Shown: one piece after another, positions 12,534 through 21,130 of the stretch
How positions within the stretch are numbered: position 1 is the stretch's first letter
Layout: each line of letters opens with the position of its first letter
NCBI GenBank assembly: GCA_964616985.1
Contig: CAZTVF010000064.1
Coordinates: forward strand, 1 to 31,148
Length of the DNA stretch: 31,148 nucleotides
Source: CAZTVF01 sp964616985
Lineage (GTDB): Bacteria; Planctomycetota; Phycisphaerae; SM23-33
Direction of reading: 5' to 3'
Translations under genes and position numbers: made by a program
The notes under the pieces: generated by a model
What the model saw: the letters and a program-made list of their open reading frames with translations, nothing else
Database searches by the model: none
Told to the model about the DNA's origin: nothing

Positions 12534-14744
12534 ATGACCACGTCCGCAGAACAGGTTCGCCGTCTTGCCGCCGAATGCCTCACTCGCTGGACACCGGCCG
12601 CCCAGCGAGACTGGTTCCCGATCGGCCAACGCCCGCACCTGGGCTGCTATGGCAGCGGGTACAACAGTTGGGGCGTGCAGACGAATCAGAAGTTCCTCGG
12701 CGCCATGGCCGTCTTGGCCTCGATCGACGGCCCCTGCCGCGACCTGGCGGCCGAGCGAGCCCTGGCCGCCCTGCGCTTCAGCCTTGCCAGCCATCACACC
12801 GGCGACCTCGCCTGCACCGACGGCACGAAGTGGGGCCGCACGTGGATCTCGCCCCTGGGCATCGAGCGCATGATGCACGGCGTGGACCTTCTCGGCGAAC
12901 GCCTGGACGAAACCGACCGCCGCCGCCTGGGCGAGATGCTCGCCGACGAGGCCGACCACCAGTTGGCCTGTCCGCCACATGGGGGCCTTTGGGCCGACAA
13001 GGGCGCCAACAAGCCCGAGTCCAACATATGGAACGGCGCCGTCTGCGTCCGCGCGGCCTGGGCGAACCCCGCCCACCCGCACGCCGGCGAGTGGATCGAG
13101 CACGCCTGCCGCTGCTTCATCAACGGTATCTCGATCCCCGACGACGCCGGCGACGCGACCGTCATCGACGGCAAGCCTGTCGCCGCGCGCCATGTGGGGC
13201 CCAACTTTTTCCCGCACTACGCGCTGGACCATCACGGCTATCTCAACGTGGGGTACATGGTCATCTGCCTCAGCAATATCGCGATGCTGCACTACGCCCG
13301 CCGCCCGGTCGGGGCGGTGGCGCCGGCGTCGCTGTATCACCACGCGCGGGACCTCTGGGACGTGCTGTGCCGCATGATCTTCGCCGACGGCAGGCTCCTC
13401 CGCATCGGCGGCGACACACGCGTGCGTTTCTGCTACTGCCAGGAGTACCTTATCCCCGTCCTCATCCTCGCCGCCGACCTGTGGGGCGATACGCACGCTG
13501 TCACGCTGTTGGGCGGGGCGGCCGACATCATCCGGCGAGAGCAGGACGTGGCCGACGACGGCAGCTTTCTCAGCTCGCGACTATCGGCCTTGCGGCGCCA
13601 GAACCCCTACTACTACACGCGGCTGGAGAGCGACCGCGCCGTCGTGCTCTCGATGGCCCTCGATTGGCTGGGGCGGCGGGCCGATTGGCCGCAGGCGCCG
13701 GCGGAAACGCTCGAACGCGATCTGGCCGGGACGTGGTGCGAGCTCGAGCACGGGGCCGTGCTGCACCGCTGCCCCAAGCGTGTGGCCAGCTGGTCGTGGC
13801 GGGCGGCGGAACGCCCCCAGGGACTCTGCCTGCCGCCCGGCGACGGCGACCTGGCCGAGTGGAAGCATAACCTCGCCGGCGGCGTTCGATTCACCGGTGA
13901 GACAGGCCGCCGCGAACTGGTGCGCCAGACGATCGCGACGTTCGACGGCGGCTTCGTGACCAGCGGCGAGATGAGCGAGGGCAACGCGGTGTCGCTGCCC
14001 GAAGGCTGGAGCGGGACCGACTCGTGCCGCCACCATCTGGCCTTCGCCGCATTGGGCGACGGCCACTGTGCGTTGCGGCTGGAATACGCGACGCTCGCCC
14101 CGCGGCGGGTGTTCATCGAGCGGTGCTGGGGCGTGGGGCTCAACATCCCCAACGACACCTTCCTCAAGACGCCCAGCCGCCGGTACGTCGGCGCCGGCGG
14201 CGCGATCACGCTGGAGCCCCACCTGGGCGAGGAGACAACGGTCGGGCTGGACTCGCGATGGGTGAACGTGCAGGACGCCATCGGGCTGGTGGCGATGGGC
14301 GAGGCGAAGTGGTCGATCCTGCGGCCGGGACAGCGCAGCGGCGGCTGGAGCTACGGCAACATCCTCAGCGACGTGCTGTGCCTGGAATTGCGGAACGAGC
14401 CCTTCGACGCCCTGGGCCCCCGCGCGATCGTGGATAACGCCTGCCTCATCCTCAGTTCAGCCAGCGCGTCGCAGACGCAGGCCGCAGCCGAGGCGTCGCG
14501 CAGCGGTGCCGCGTCGTGCACGGTCATCGAAGGCGCCGGCCCCTGCCGCGCGTGCTGGTCCGTCGGCTTCGACGGCAGGACCTACGCCCTGGCGGCGAAC
14601 TTCGGCAGCGAGCTCGCCCGCGTGCGCATCGAACTCCCCCAGGGAACCTGGACCGACGCCTGCACCGGCGAGACTTGGCAACCCCCCGCCCCGCTTGCCC
14701 TCGCGCCGGGCCAGGCAAGGCTCATGGTCGCCGCCGGCGGATGA
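12534..14744 (+). CDS. Large protein of probable toroid plus beta-sandwich fold (polysaccharide-lyase-like?)
   Basis: The 736-aa product has no signal peptide. The first 400 residues are helical with many Trp, Tyr and His clusters (KWGRTWISPLGIERMMHGVD, ANKPESNIWNGAVCVRAAW, NFFPHYALDHHGYLNVGYM). The rest looks like beta-sandwich sequence (VFIERCWGVGLNIPN, GGWSYGNILSDVLCLEL), ending in a small beta domain. An (alpha/alpha) toroid followed by beta-sandwiches is the architecture of PL8-type and heparinase-like lyases. The N-x-W-N and H-H-G-Y-x4-Y clusters could be the Asn/His/Tyr active-site set, but this is pattern inference and not a family match. The ATG at 12534 has GAGGTG nearby upstream. 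The gene stands alone and converges on a UroD-like gene 40 bp away. I am sure of the gene and unsure of its function. Confidence 0.7.
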   Translation: MTTSAEQVRRLAAECLTRWTPAAQRDWFPIGQRPHLGCYGSGYNSWGVQTNQKFLGAMAVLASIDGPCRDLAAERALAALRFSLASHHTGDLACTDGTKWGRTWISPLGIERMMHGVDLLGERLDETDRRRLGEMLADEADHQLACPPHGGLWADKGANKPESNIWNGAVCVRAAWANPAHPHAGEWIEHACRCFINGISIPDDAGDATVIDGKPVAARHVGPNFFPHYALDHHGYLNVGYMVICLSNIAMLHYARRPVGAVAPASLYHHARDLWDVLCRMIFADGRLLRIGGDTRVRFCYCQEYLIPVLILAADLWGDTHAVTLLGGAADIIRREQDVADDGSFLSSRLSALRRQNPYYYTRLESDRAVVLSMALDWLGRRADWPQAPAETLERDLAGTWCELEHGAVLHRCPKRVASWSWRAAERPQGLCLPPGDGDLAEWKHNLAGGVRFTGETGRRELVRQTIATFDGGFVTSGEMSEGNAVSLPEGWSGTDSCRHHLAFAALGDGHCALRLEYATLAPRRVFIERCWGVGLNIPNDTFLKTPSRRYVGAGGAITLEPHLGEETTVGLDSRWVNVQDAIGLVAMGEAKWSILRPGQRSGGWSYGNILSDVLCLELRNEPFDALGPRAIVDNACLILSSASASQTQAAAEASRSGAASCTVIEGAGPCRACWSVGFDGRTYALAANFGSELARVRIELPQGTWTDACTGETWQPPAPLALAPGQARLMVAAGG

Positions 14745-14784
14745 TCGATGGAATCTCTTCAGCCCGATGGTTGAAGACACGACC

Positions 14785-15879
14785 TCAATACGTGCATTCC
14801 TTTGCGGCGTCGGCGAAGGCCTGGATATTGGCGGGATCGCCGAAGAAGAAGTGGTCGCTGGGGCAGCAGATGTAGCCGCCGTGGGGCCTCGCGGCGTGGA
14901 GGTTCCTGACCATCTCCCGCGCGAGGGAGGGAGTGCCCTTCTCGAAGCCGGCGTTCTGGTCGAAGCCGCCGATGAAGAACAATTTGTCGCCCACGCGGCG
15001 GGCGGCCTGGACGATGTCGCAGTCGCCGCCCATGGCCGGCGGTGTCATGGTCTCGATGCCGTCGGCGCCGTTGCGCGCGACCAGGTCGAGCATCTTCATC
15101 AGCCCGCCGCACAGGTGGTACACGATCTTCACGCCGTACGTGTGCAGCGCCTCGTGCTGGCGAATGTCGTACTGCAGGCAGAATTCCTCGTGCAGCGTCG
15201 GGCTGATCACCGTGTTGGAGCCCGCCCCGCCGCCCGTCTCCACCAGGTCCCCGACGAGTCCCCCGATCTCCAGCGCGCGAAGCTTCGCCTGCAGCAGCAC
15301 CTCCAGGCAATGGTGCACCCACTGCGGCTTGTCGATCGCGGCCATGATCGCCGGTTCGACGTCATACATGGTGCAGAAGCTCTGCCAGGGAGAGCCTTGG
15401 CCGGCGTCGCATGGATAGGCGCGAACGATGCCGTCGTCGCCCACCTGCCGCAGGGCCTCGCGCGTGGGCGTCCAGTCCACCTGGATCGGCACGGGGTGGT
15501 ACTTCTCCCACAGGGCGAAGTCGGCCTCGTTCTTGATGAGGAACTCGGTGACCCAGCTGGTGTACTGGTTGGTCGCCCCGCGGCAAGTGAGCTTGCCACC
15601 GGGGGTCTTGATGATGTAGCCCCAATGCTTCGTGCCGTCGGCCTCGACGCGGCTGGGGGTGTACTCGGTCTGCCAGTTGGCCTTGGCGGCAGCGGCGAAC
15701 TCGCAGCGCGGGTAGGTGTACTCGACGATGTCCATGCCGAACCGCTTGTACGCCTCGATCTGGCTGCAGCCGCCGAGGTACGTCTTGAGGTAGTAGTCCA
15801 TCCAGCAATGAACCTGACAGGGCAGGCGGTCGGGCTTGCCGTTGCTCATCGCAATCATGAAACGCTCGCGGCCGGTCAT
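14785..15879 (-). CDS. UroD-like protein with complete zinc-site motif (corrinoid methyltransferase-like)
   Basis: The 364-aa product starts MTGRERFMIAMSNGKPDRLP, the standard opening of UroD-superfamily proteins. IVYHLCGGLMKMLDLV (His255, Cys257) and GGYICCPSDHFFFGDPANI (Cys338/339) supply the H-x-C and later Cys that bind zinc in MtaA/CmuA-type methylcobamide:thiol methyltransferases. This member could therefore move methyl groups from a corrinoid protein to a thiol, or perform a related cleavage. No corrinoid protein gene is next to it, so the partner is unknown. The start at 15879 has AAAGGAG six bases upstream; the longer in-frame start at 15918 overlaps the divergent gene and lacks a Shine-Dalgarno. 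It is the only one of the four family members in the window with the whole zinc pattern. Confidence 0.88.
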   Translation of the reverse strand: MTGRERFMIAMSNGKPDRLPCQVHCWMDYYLKTYLGGCSQIEAYKRFGMDIVEYTYPRCEFAAAAKANWQTEYTPSRVEADGTKHWGYIIKTPGGKLTCRGATNQYTSWVTEFLIKNEADFALWEKYHPVPIQVDWTPTREALRQVGDDGIVRAYPCDAGQGSPWQSFCTMYDVEPAIMAAIDKPQWVHHCLEVLLQAKLRALEIGGLVGDLVETGGGAGSNTVISPTLHEEFCLQYDIRQHEALHTYGVKIVYHLCGGLMKMLDLVARNGADGIETMTPPAMGGDCDIVQAARRVGDKLFFIGGFDQNAGFEKGTPSLAREMVRNLHAARPHGGYICCPSDHFFFGDPANIQAFADAAKECTY

Positions 15880-15903
15880 GGTAGCTCCTTTGCGGTGAAA
15901 GCG

Positions 15904-15910
15904 TATAATA
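15904..15910. promoter_or_regulatory. Shared -10 element between divergent genes
   Basis: TATAATA reads as TATAAT on plus and TATTAT on minus. On minus it would start a transcript near 15897 with a short leader holding the AAAGGAG of the UroD-like gene. On plus it lies only seven bases before the ATG at 15917, so a plus-strand transcript would be leaderless or nearly so. No convincing -35 is seen for either direction. Confidence 0.4.
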
Positions 15911-15916
15911 GCCGCC

Positions 15917-18379
15917 ATGGCGGTGTTCTCGATTCAAATTTCCTGGGCGCACCCGGCCTTGGCGGCCCTGGCGATCGTCGCGGTGGTGCCCGTGCTGACC
16001 GCCTGGCGGATGCGCCGCCGCGGGCGCCACGTGGGCGCCGCCAGCGTGATGCTGCAGTCGGCGGCAATTCTTCTGGCGGCCCTGGCGCTGGCCCAGCCGC
16101 AAGTGACGATCTCCTCCCCCAACACCCCCCACTGGCTGCTGCTGCAGGATGTCTCGGCCTCGGTTCGCGGACAAACGCCGCCGAAGATCGATTGGCCGAC
16201 CGACGCCGTGGTCGACCAAGCCGCGTTCGCCGATACGCTCCTGGCGCCCGGCCAGGCACCGGCCGGCCAGACCACCAACGCGGGCGCGCCGCTACACTTG
16301 GCCCTGGGCTCGCCATCGCTGGCGGGCGTGGTGATGGTCAGCGACGGGCAGTTTCACGATGAATGGGCCGCCGCGGCATCGGCCCTGGGGCAGCGCGGAG
16401 CGGCCGTGCTGGTGGTGCCGATGGCCGACCCGCCGGCCGACGCCCGCGTGGCGGCACTGCAGGCGGCACGCAGGGGGGGCGGCGTGGTGGACCTGGCCGT
16501 GACGGTCGCCGCGGGGACGGCGCAGAAGCGCACGCTGGTGGTTCGACGCGTGGCGCCCGCGGCGATCCTGATGGAGCAGCCGCTGGAGACGCTCGCGGGG
16601 GAATCGACAACGCTGCACGTGACCGACACCGCGGCCCCGGCCGCCGAGGCGGTGCAGTACCGGGCCGAGCTTTCCCCCGCCGATTCCTTCACGGAGAACG
16701 ACAGTGCGACGACATCGGTGCTGCCGGCCGAGAGCCGCCTCGCCGTGGTCGACTGCGCGGGCGACCTGCCGCCGACGATGTGGGACGCGCTGGGCCGGAC
16801 GGCCGAGAAGGTGGACCCAGCCGAGGCGCCGCGCTCGGCGGCGGGCTGGGACCCGTTCGCGGCCGTGGTCGTCAACGGACCTTCGGGCCCGCGGCTGGGC
16901 GCAGAGCAGCGGGCGGCACTGGCGCAGTACGTGCGGCTGGGCGGCGGGCTGGTGCTGCTGGGCGCGGGCCCGCAGGATCCGCCCGGGGGCCCGCAGGACG
17001 CGATCAACCGCGTGGCCGCCCTGGCGCCCAACCTCTACCAGCGCCGTCCGCTGAGCGTGCGGCTGGTGCTCGATGCATCGGGCTCGATGGCCGAACGGGC
17101 CGCCGGCGATTCCGGGCAGGTGAAGTTCGACCTCGCCGCCGCCGCGGTGCTGGCGATGCAAAACCACCTCACCGATCGCGACGACCTGGCCGTGTTCGCC
17201 TTCAGCGACACATGCCGCCAGGTCTATGCGAGTGACGGAAAGATCGACTTCGTGGCGCTGCGGGAGGCGCTGCGCGGCGTACATCCGTCGGGGCCGACCC
17301 ACGTGTCGCCCGCCCTGGAGGCCGCTTCCGCCCGCCCGGCGGCCCAAGGCGCCGAGGGCCTGGTCATCGTGGTGAGCGACCTGCTGGCGGCGCCGTTCGA
17401 TCCCGAGGCGATGGCGAAGCGATTCACCGCCGCCCGGCTGGCCCTGGCCGTCGTGGCGATCGAGTCGCCCGCCGAGGCCCCGCAGGCGGCGCCGCTGGAA
17501 TCGCTGGCCCGGCGTCTGTCGGCCCCGCTGGTGCGGCGCGACAGCATGCAAGGCCTGGCCGAGATCTTCGCCGGCTTTGTGCGGCGGTCGCGCGGCGAGG
17601 AGATCCGCCGCGGGCGATTCGCTCCGGCCGTGCAACGCCCCACCGACACGCCGGGCGTCGATCACCTGCCCTCGGTCGACGCCTACAGCCCGTGTGCAGC
17701 CCTGCCGGGGGCGAACGTGCTGGCGACGGTGGAGGGCGACCCGCTGATCGCCTCGCGATCGGTTGGCCTGGGGCGCAGCGTTTCGTGGGCCTTGCCGGTG
17801 ACGGGCGCCGACAACGTTGCGTGGTCGCAGTCGGCTGACACGCTGGGGCTCCTGGCGGGCGCGGCGGCCTGGGTGCGGCGAGCGACGGACGCGGCCGGCT
17901 TCGCCGGCGAAATCATCTGGCGCGACGGGCAACCCGTCGTGGTGATCGAAGTCGCCGGCGACGCGCCGGAGTCGCTCTCGCTGGCGGCCCGCGTGGCCGA
18001 GGCCGATGCGCCGCCGGCGGGCACGGCCGAGCCTCTGCCGCTTCATCGCGTGGCCCCGCGCCGATACGAGGCCCCGTTGCCGCGAACGAGCGGCGCCGCG
18101 GCCGTGGTGGTGGCAGACAACGCGGGGCGGCGGGTCTGGCGGGGCGAGATCGGAGGCATCGCGCCCCCGGAGTTCCGCGACATCGGCCCCGACTACCGCA
18201 ATCTCAGACGCCTGGCCGAGCTCACCGGTGGACGCATCATTGCCGCCGGCGACGTCGCGGGCTTCGTGCAGCAACAGCAGGCGCGGGCGGCCGTGCCGCT
18301 GTGGCCGTGGCTGCTGATGCTGGCTCTGGCGGCCATGCTCGTGGAGTGGTCGCTCACGCGGGTCTGGCGGCGAGCATAG
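15917..18379 (+). CDS. VWA-domain membrane protein (BatA-like), two MIDAS-like sites
   Basis: The 820-aa product begins with two membrane segments (about residues 9-30 and 42-60) and ends with a third (LWPWLLMLALAAMLVEWSLT), leaving a large extracytoplasmic body. A first VWA-like domain starts at LLLQDVSASVRG (Asp78, D-x-S-x-S). A segment like a class I glutamine amidotransferase fold follows (YVRLGGGLVLLGAGPQDPPG). A canonical VWA domain then has LVLDASGSM (Asp about 386), THVSPALEAA (Thr about 461) and VIVVSDL. VWA sites bind a divalent metal and protein ligands; relatives of this layout are common in Planctomycetes, usually beside MoxR ATPase and DUF58 genes, which are not adjacent here. 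No Shine-Dalgarno precedes the ATG, consistent with leaderless translation. It converges on the sensor kinase with 9 bp between stops. Confidence 0.85.
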   Translation: MAVFSIQISWAHPALAALAIVAVVPVLTAWRMRRRGRHVGAASVMLQSAAILLAALALAQPQVTISSPNTPHWLLLQDVSASVRGQTPPKIDWPTDAVVDQAAFADTLLAPGQAPAGQTTNAGAPLHLALGSPSLAGVVMVSDGQFHDEWAAAASALGQRGAAVLVVPMADPPADARVAALQAARRGGGVVDLAVTVAAGTAQKRTLVVRRVAPAAILMEQPLETLAGESTTLHVTDTAAPAAEAVQYRAELSPADSFTENDSATTSVLPAESRLAVVDCAGDLPPTMWDALGRTAEKVDPAEAPRSAAGWDPFAAVVVNGPSGPRLGAEQRAALAQYVRLGGGLVLLGAGPQDPPGGPQDAINRVAALAPNLYQRRPLSVRLVLDASGSMAERAAGDSGQVKFDLAAAAVLAMQNHLTDRDDLAVFAFSDTCRQVYASDGKIDFVALREALRGVHPSGPTHVSPALEAASARPAAQGAEGLVIVVSDLLAAPFDPEAMAKRFTAARLALAVVAIESPAEAPQAAPLESLARRLSAPLVRRDSMQGLAEIFAGFVRRSRGEEIRRGRFAPAVQRPTDTPGVDHLPSVDAYSPCAALPGANVLATVEGDPLIASRSVGLGRSVSWALPVTGADNVAWSQSADTLGLLAGAAAWVRRATDAAGFAGEIIWRDGQPVVVIEVAGDAPESLSLAARVAEADAPPAGTAEPLPLHRVAPRRYEAPLPRTSGAAAVVVADNAGRRVWRGEIGGIAPPEFRDIGPDYRNLRRLAELTGGRIIAAGDVAGFVQQQQARAAVPLWPWLLMLALAAMLVEWSLTRVWRRA

Positions 18380-18388
18380 CGGGGCCAA

Positions 18389-20413
18389 TCATGCTTCATG
18401 CGAGCGGTCGAGGATGCTGCGGACCCAGGCGCTAAGGACGTCGGCGCTGAACGGCTTGGGCAGCAGATCGATCCCATCGGGGGCCAGGCCGCGAGACAGG
18501 AGTGCCTCACCCGTGTACGCGGAGATGTACAGCACGCGGGTTCGCGGCCGGGCACTGGTCATCCTCTTGGCCAGTTCCACGCCGCTGATGCCGGGCATGA
18601 CCACGTCGGCGATCAGCAGGTCGATCGTACCGCGGTGCCTGCCGCCCAGGAACAAGGCTTGTTCCCCGTCCCCCGCTTCGAGCACGTGGTAGCCCCGCTC
18701 CCGCAGGGCGATGCCCAGCATGCGTCGAACCGGCGCCTCGTCATCCACCAGAAGGATGGTCTCGCACGGCGACGTGGCCGCCAGCGCATCCGAGACGCCG
18801 GCGGGGGCTGGCACGGCCGGCAGCACAACGCGGAAGATCGTCCCGTGGCCGGGATGACTCTCCACGTCAATCTGGCCGCCGCTCTGGCGGATGAACCCAT
18901 ACGCGACCGACAGGCCCAGTTCCATGCCCCCCTGCGGCGAGGATACGAATGGCTCGAACACGCGCTGCATCGCCTCGGGGCTCATGCCCATGCCCGTGTC
19001 GGTGAATGTGATCACGGCCTGTTGCTGCCCGGAGGTGCGGCCATCGGGCGTCGTGGGCTGGATTCGGCTGGAGACCGCAATGCACAGAGAGCCGCCCTCG
19101 GGCATCGAATCGCGGGCGCGAGCGGCGAACTTCTCGATCGCCTGCTGCAGATGCAGCGGGTCCACCTCGACCCACAGGTCGCGTGGGGAAGGCTCGATGA
19201 CCAGTCGCACGCGGCCGCCCAGCAGGCCCGACAGGGGCTCGGCAAGATTCGACAGCATGTGCGGAAGGCAGATGGGCTGGGGATGCAGGAGTTGCTGGCA
19301 GCTGAGGCCCTGAAGCTGGCCGGCCATGGCGATGGAGTTGTCGGCGGCGCTGAGGATTTCCCTCAGATAGGAATGGGCGCCGGGAGGCAAGGCGGGCTGA
19401 TGCTGCAGCAGTTCGGCGTAACCCTTGATGATGGCGAGCTGGTTGCGGAAATCGTGCGCGACGCCGCCGGCGAAGTGCCCGATGGCCTCCATCTTGTGCG
19501 CCTGCGTCAGTTCCTCCCGCATCTTGTCGCATGCCTCCTCGCTCTGGCGGCGGCGGGTGATGTCCTTGGCGAAAATGGCGATGCCGTTGGAGAGCGGATA
19601 CACATTCACTTCGAAGAAGATATCGCGGTTGCCCACGTGTGACTCGGTCAGGAAGGTGCATGGCCGCTTCGCCACCAACGCCGTCCGGTAGGCCTGCTCG
19701 GCGATGCTGCCGGGCACCTGGGGGAAAATCTCACCGAATTCCTGCCCCACGGCCTCGGCCGCGGGAATGCCGGTGAGCTCTTCGGCCGCTTTGTTCCAGT
19801 AGGTCACCCGAAGGTGTGAATCGAGCGAGAAAAAGACATCGGTGATGCTCTGGGCCAGTTCGCGGTAGCGGCTTTCACTTTCGCGCAAGGACTCTTCGGC
19901 GTCGCGGCGTTCGGCGGCCTCTCGCTGGAGCTTTGCCAGCGCGTCGGCCACCTCTCGTGTTCGCTCTCGAACGCGGCTCTCCAGCCGCTCGTTGGCCGCC
20001 CGAAGCTCCTGCTCGGCGGCGCAAAGCTGCTTTCTCACCTCGTTCCGCTCGATGGCATATCGCACAGCCCGGGCGACGACGGTGGCGGGCGTCTGGCCTT
20101 TGACGAGATAATCTTGCGCCCCTCGCCGCACGGCCTCAACGGCAAGGGATTGATCGTCGCGACCCGTCAGAACGACAACGGGAATATGAGGGAACCGAGC
20201 CATGACCTGCTCAACGGTTTCCAGGCCCGAACTGTCAGGCAGCGACAGGTCAACTAGCATGAGGTCGAACGAGGACTTTCCACCGAGGTCGAGGCCCTCC
20301 CCAAGGGTGGAGGCCGTGGTGACGCGAAGCTGGGGCGATTCGAAAGTCGCCAGTTGCTCTTGAAGCAGTTTCGCGGCCGCGACATCATCCTCTATGATCA
20401 ATAGCCGCATCAT
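18389..20413 (-). CDS. Hybrid sensor kinase: REC-PAS-HisKA-HATPase-REC
   Basis: The 674-aa protein is cytoplasmic with no membrane segment. REC1 (about 1-120) has EDD at 8-10, Asp55 (LVDLSLPD) and YLVKG. A coiled coil (about 125-180) follows, then a PAS domain (about 185-290, ending FAKDITRRRQ). The dimerisation domain has its phospho-acceptor in GGVAHDFRNQLAIIKGY (His320). The ATPase domain has G1 DTGMGMS and a G2-like GMELGLSVAYGF, but where the N-box should read N-A-R-D-A-M it reads R-A-R-D-S-M, with Arg432 in place of the Mg-ATP-binding Asn. REC2 (about 548-665) has VDDE, Asp603 (IADVVMPG) and LPKPF. The altered N-box may weaken kinase activity. The ATG pair at 20413/20410 follows GGAAGGGG. 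The downstream output is unknown; a PilZ gene lies just upstream on the same strand. Confidence 0.9.
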   Translation of the reverse strand: MMRLLIIEDDVAAAKLLQEQLATFESPQLRVTTASTLGEGLDLGGKSSFDLMLVDLSLPDSSGLETVEQVMARFPHIPVVVLTGRDDQSLAVEAVRRGAQDYLVKGQTPATVVARAVRYAIERNEVRKQLCAAEQELRAANERLESRVRERTREVADALAKLQREAAERRDAEESLRESESRYRELAQSITDVFFSLDSHLRVTYWNKAAEELTGIPAAEAVGQEFGEIFPQVPGSIAEQAYRTALVAKRPCTFLTESHVGNRDIFFEVNVYPLSNGIAIFAKDITRRRQSEEACDKMREELTQAHKMEAIGHFAGGVAHDFRNQLAIIKGYAELLQHQPALPPGAHSYLREILSAADNSIAMAGQLQGLSCQQLLHPQPICLPHMLSNLAEPLSGLLGGRVRLVIEPSPRDLWVEVDPLHLQQAIEKFAARARDSMPEGGSLCIAVSSRIQPTTPDGRTSGQQQAVITFTDTGMGMSPEAMQRVFEPFVSSPQGGMELGLSVAYGFIRQSGGQIDVESHPGHGTIFRVVLPAVPAPAGVSDALAATSPCETILLVDDEAPVRRMLGIALRERGYHVLEAGDGEQALFLGGRHRGTIDLLIADVVMPGISGVELAKRMTSARPRTRVLYISAYTGEALLSRGLAPDGIDLLPKPFSADVLSAWVRSILDRSHEA

Positions 20414-20601
20414 GGTCCCCTTCCAAAAACAATGCCACGATCGCTCCGGATGTTACGCGATATGTTGCTTTCAGATATGCCAGCGTGTCAGCGGCCTAAC
20501 CGCCAACGCATGGTGTTTTTACCTATGATATGTCAGCACGCAAGGGAAAAGCGGGCCAGCTGGTGTTTTTTTGGTGAAGACAATGTCCGTAAGAGTGCCT
20601 T

Positions 20602-20925
20602 CTAGCAGAGCTTGCCGAGAAACTCCACGCCGAGGCCGATTAGGTGCCCAAGGCGCTGGATGTGCACGATTCGGCAGCGATATCGGACGAGGCGGCTGGC
20701 GTTTTCGCGAGTGCGGCTGGAGGTGCTTGGCACGGCCAACTCGAGGATGATGGTCTCTTGGGGCACGATCTCACGCCGGGGGTTGACCAGGATGAAAACA
20801 CCATTTTCGGAGATGTTGGCCGTCCGCCCGCGGGCGAGGACGTGGCCCTTGCGGTCGATGACGACCGCAGGGTACGCCGCCGGAACGCGGAAGCTCTGAC
20901 GTTTTTCCTGGACGCGCGTCGACAT
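20602..20925 (-). CDS. PilZ-domain protein
   Basis: The 107-aa product begins MSTRVQEKRQSFRVPAAYPA: K-R-Q-S-F-R matches the R-x3-R cyclic-di-GMP motif of PilZ domains, and ANISENGVFI matches the second motif (D/N-x-S-x2-G). The remainder is a six-strand barrel type (CRIVHIQRLGHLIGLGVEFL). PilZ proteins bind c-di-GMP and act on motility, adhesion or exopolysaccharide machinery. The ATG at 20925 is preferred because GAGG lies six bases upstream; 20928 is also possible. About 190 bp with no clear signal lies between it and the hybrid kinase gene, so co-transcription is possible but not shown. Confidence 0.85.
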   Translation of the reverse strand: MSTRVQEKRQSFRVPAAYPAVVIDRKGHVLARGRTANISENGVFILVNPRREIVPQETIILELAVPSTSSRTRENASRLVRYRCRIVHIQRLGHLIGLGVEFLGKLC

Positions 20926-21130
20926 CATAATCCTCAAGCCTGAACTACGGCTCTTAGATCATGTCGACAGATTCACAAGGAGGGTTGATTAGGAAAAAGA
21001 CAGTGCCCCGGCGCTCAGGGCAGTACGGATGGCGAAGCCGCCGCCCCTGACAGCGTTCTTGGTGACGGCCTAGGCTTGCCTGCCGGAGGCAGGAAGGCCG
21101 CCACTCATCAACAAAAGCTGCGACAGAGCA

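Noticed and set aside
20977..20990. AAGGAGGG resembling a strong plus-strand ribosome site
   Set aside because: Only a TTG-started 21-codon frame follows, with random composition; no gene supported.
21068..21098. GC-rich hairpin downstream of the anti-sigma gene as a terminator
   Set aside because: CCTGCC/GGCAGG with flanking GGCCT/AGGCC can fold, but no T-tract follows on either strand.
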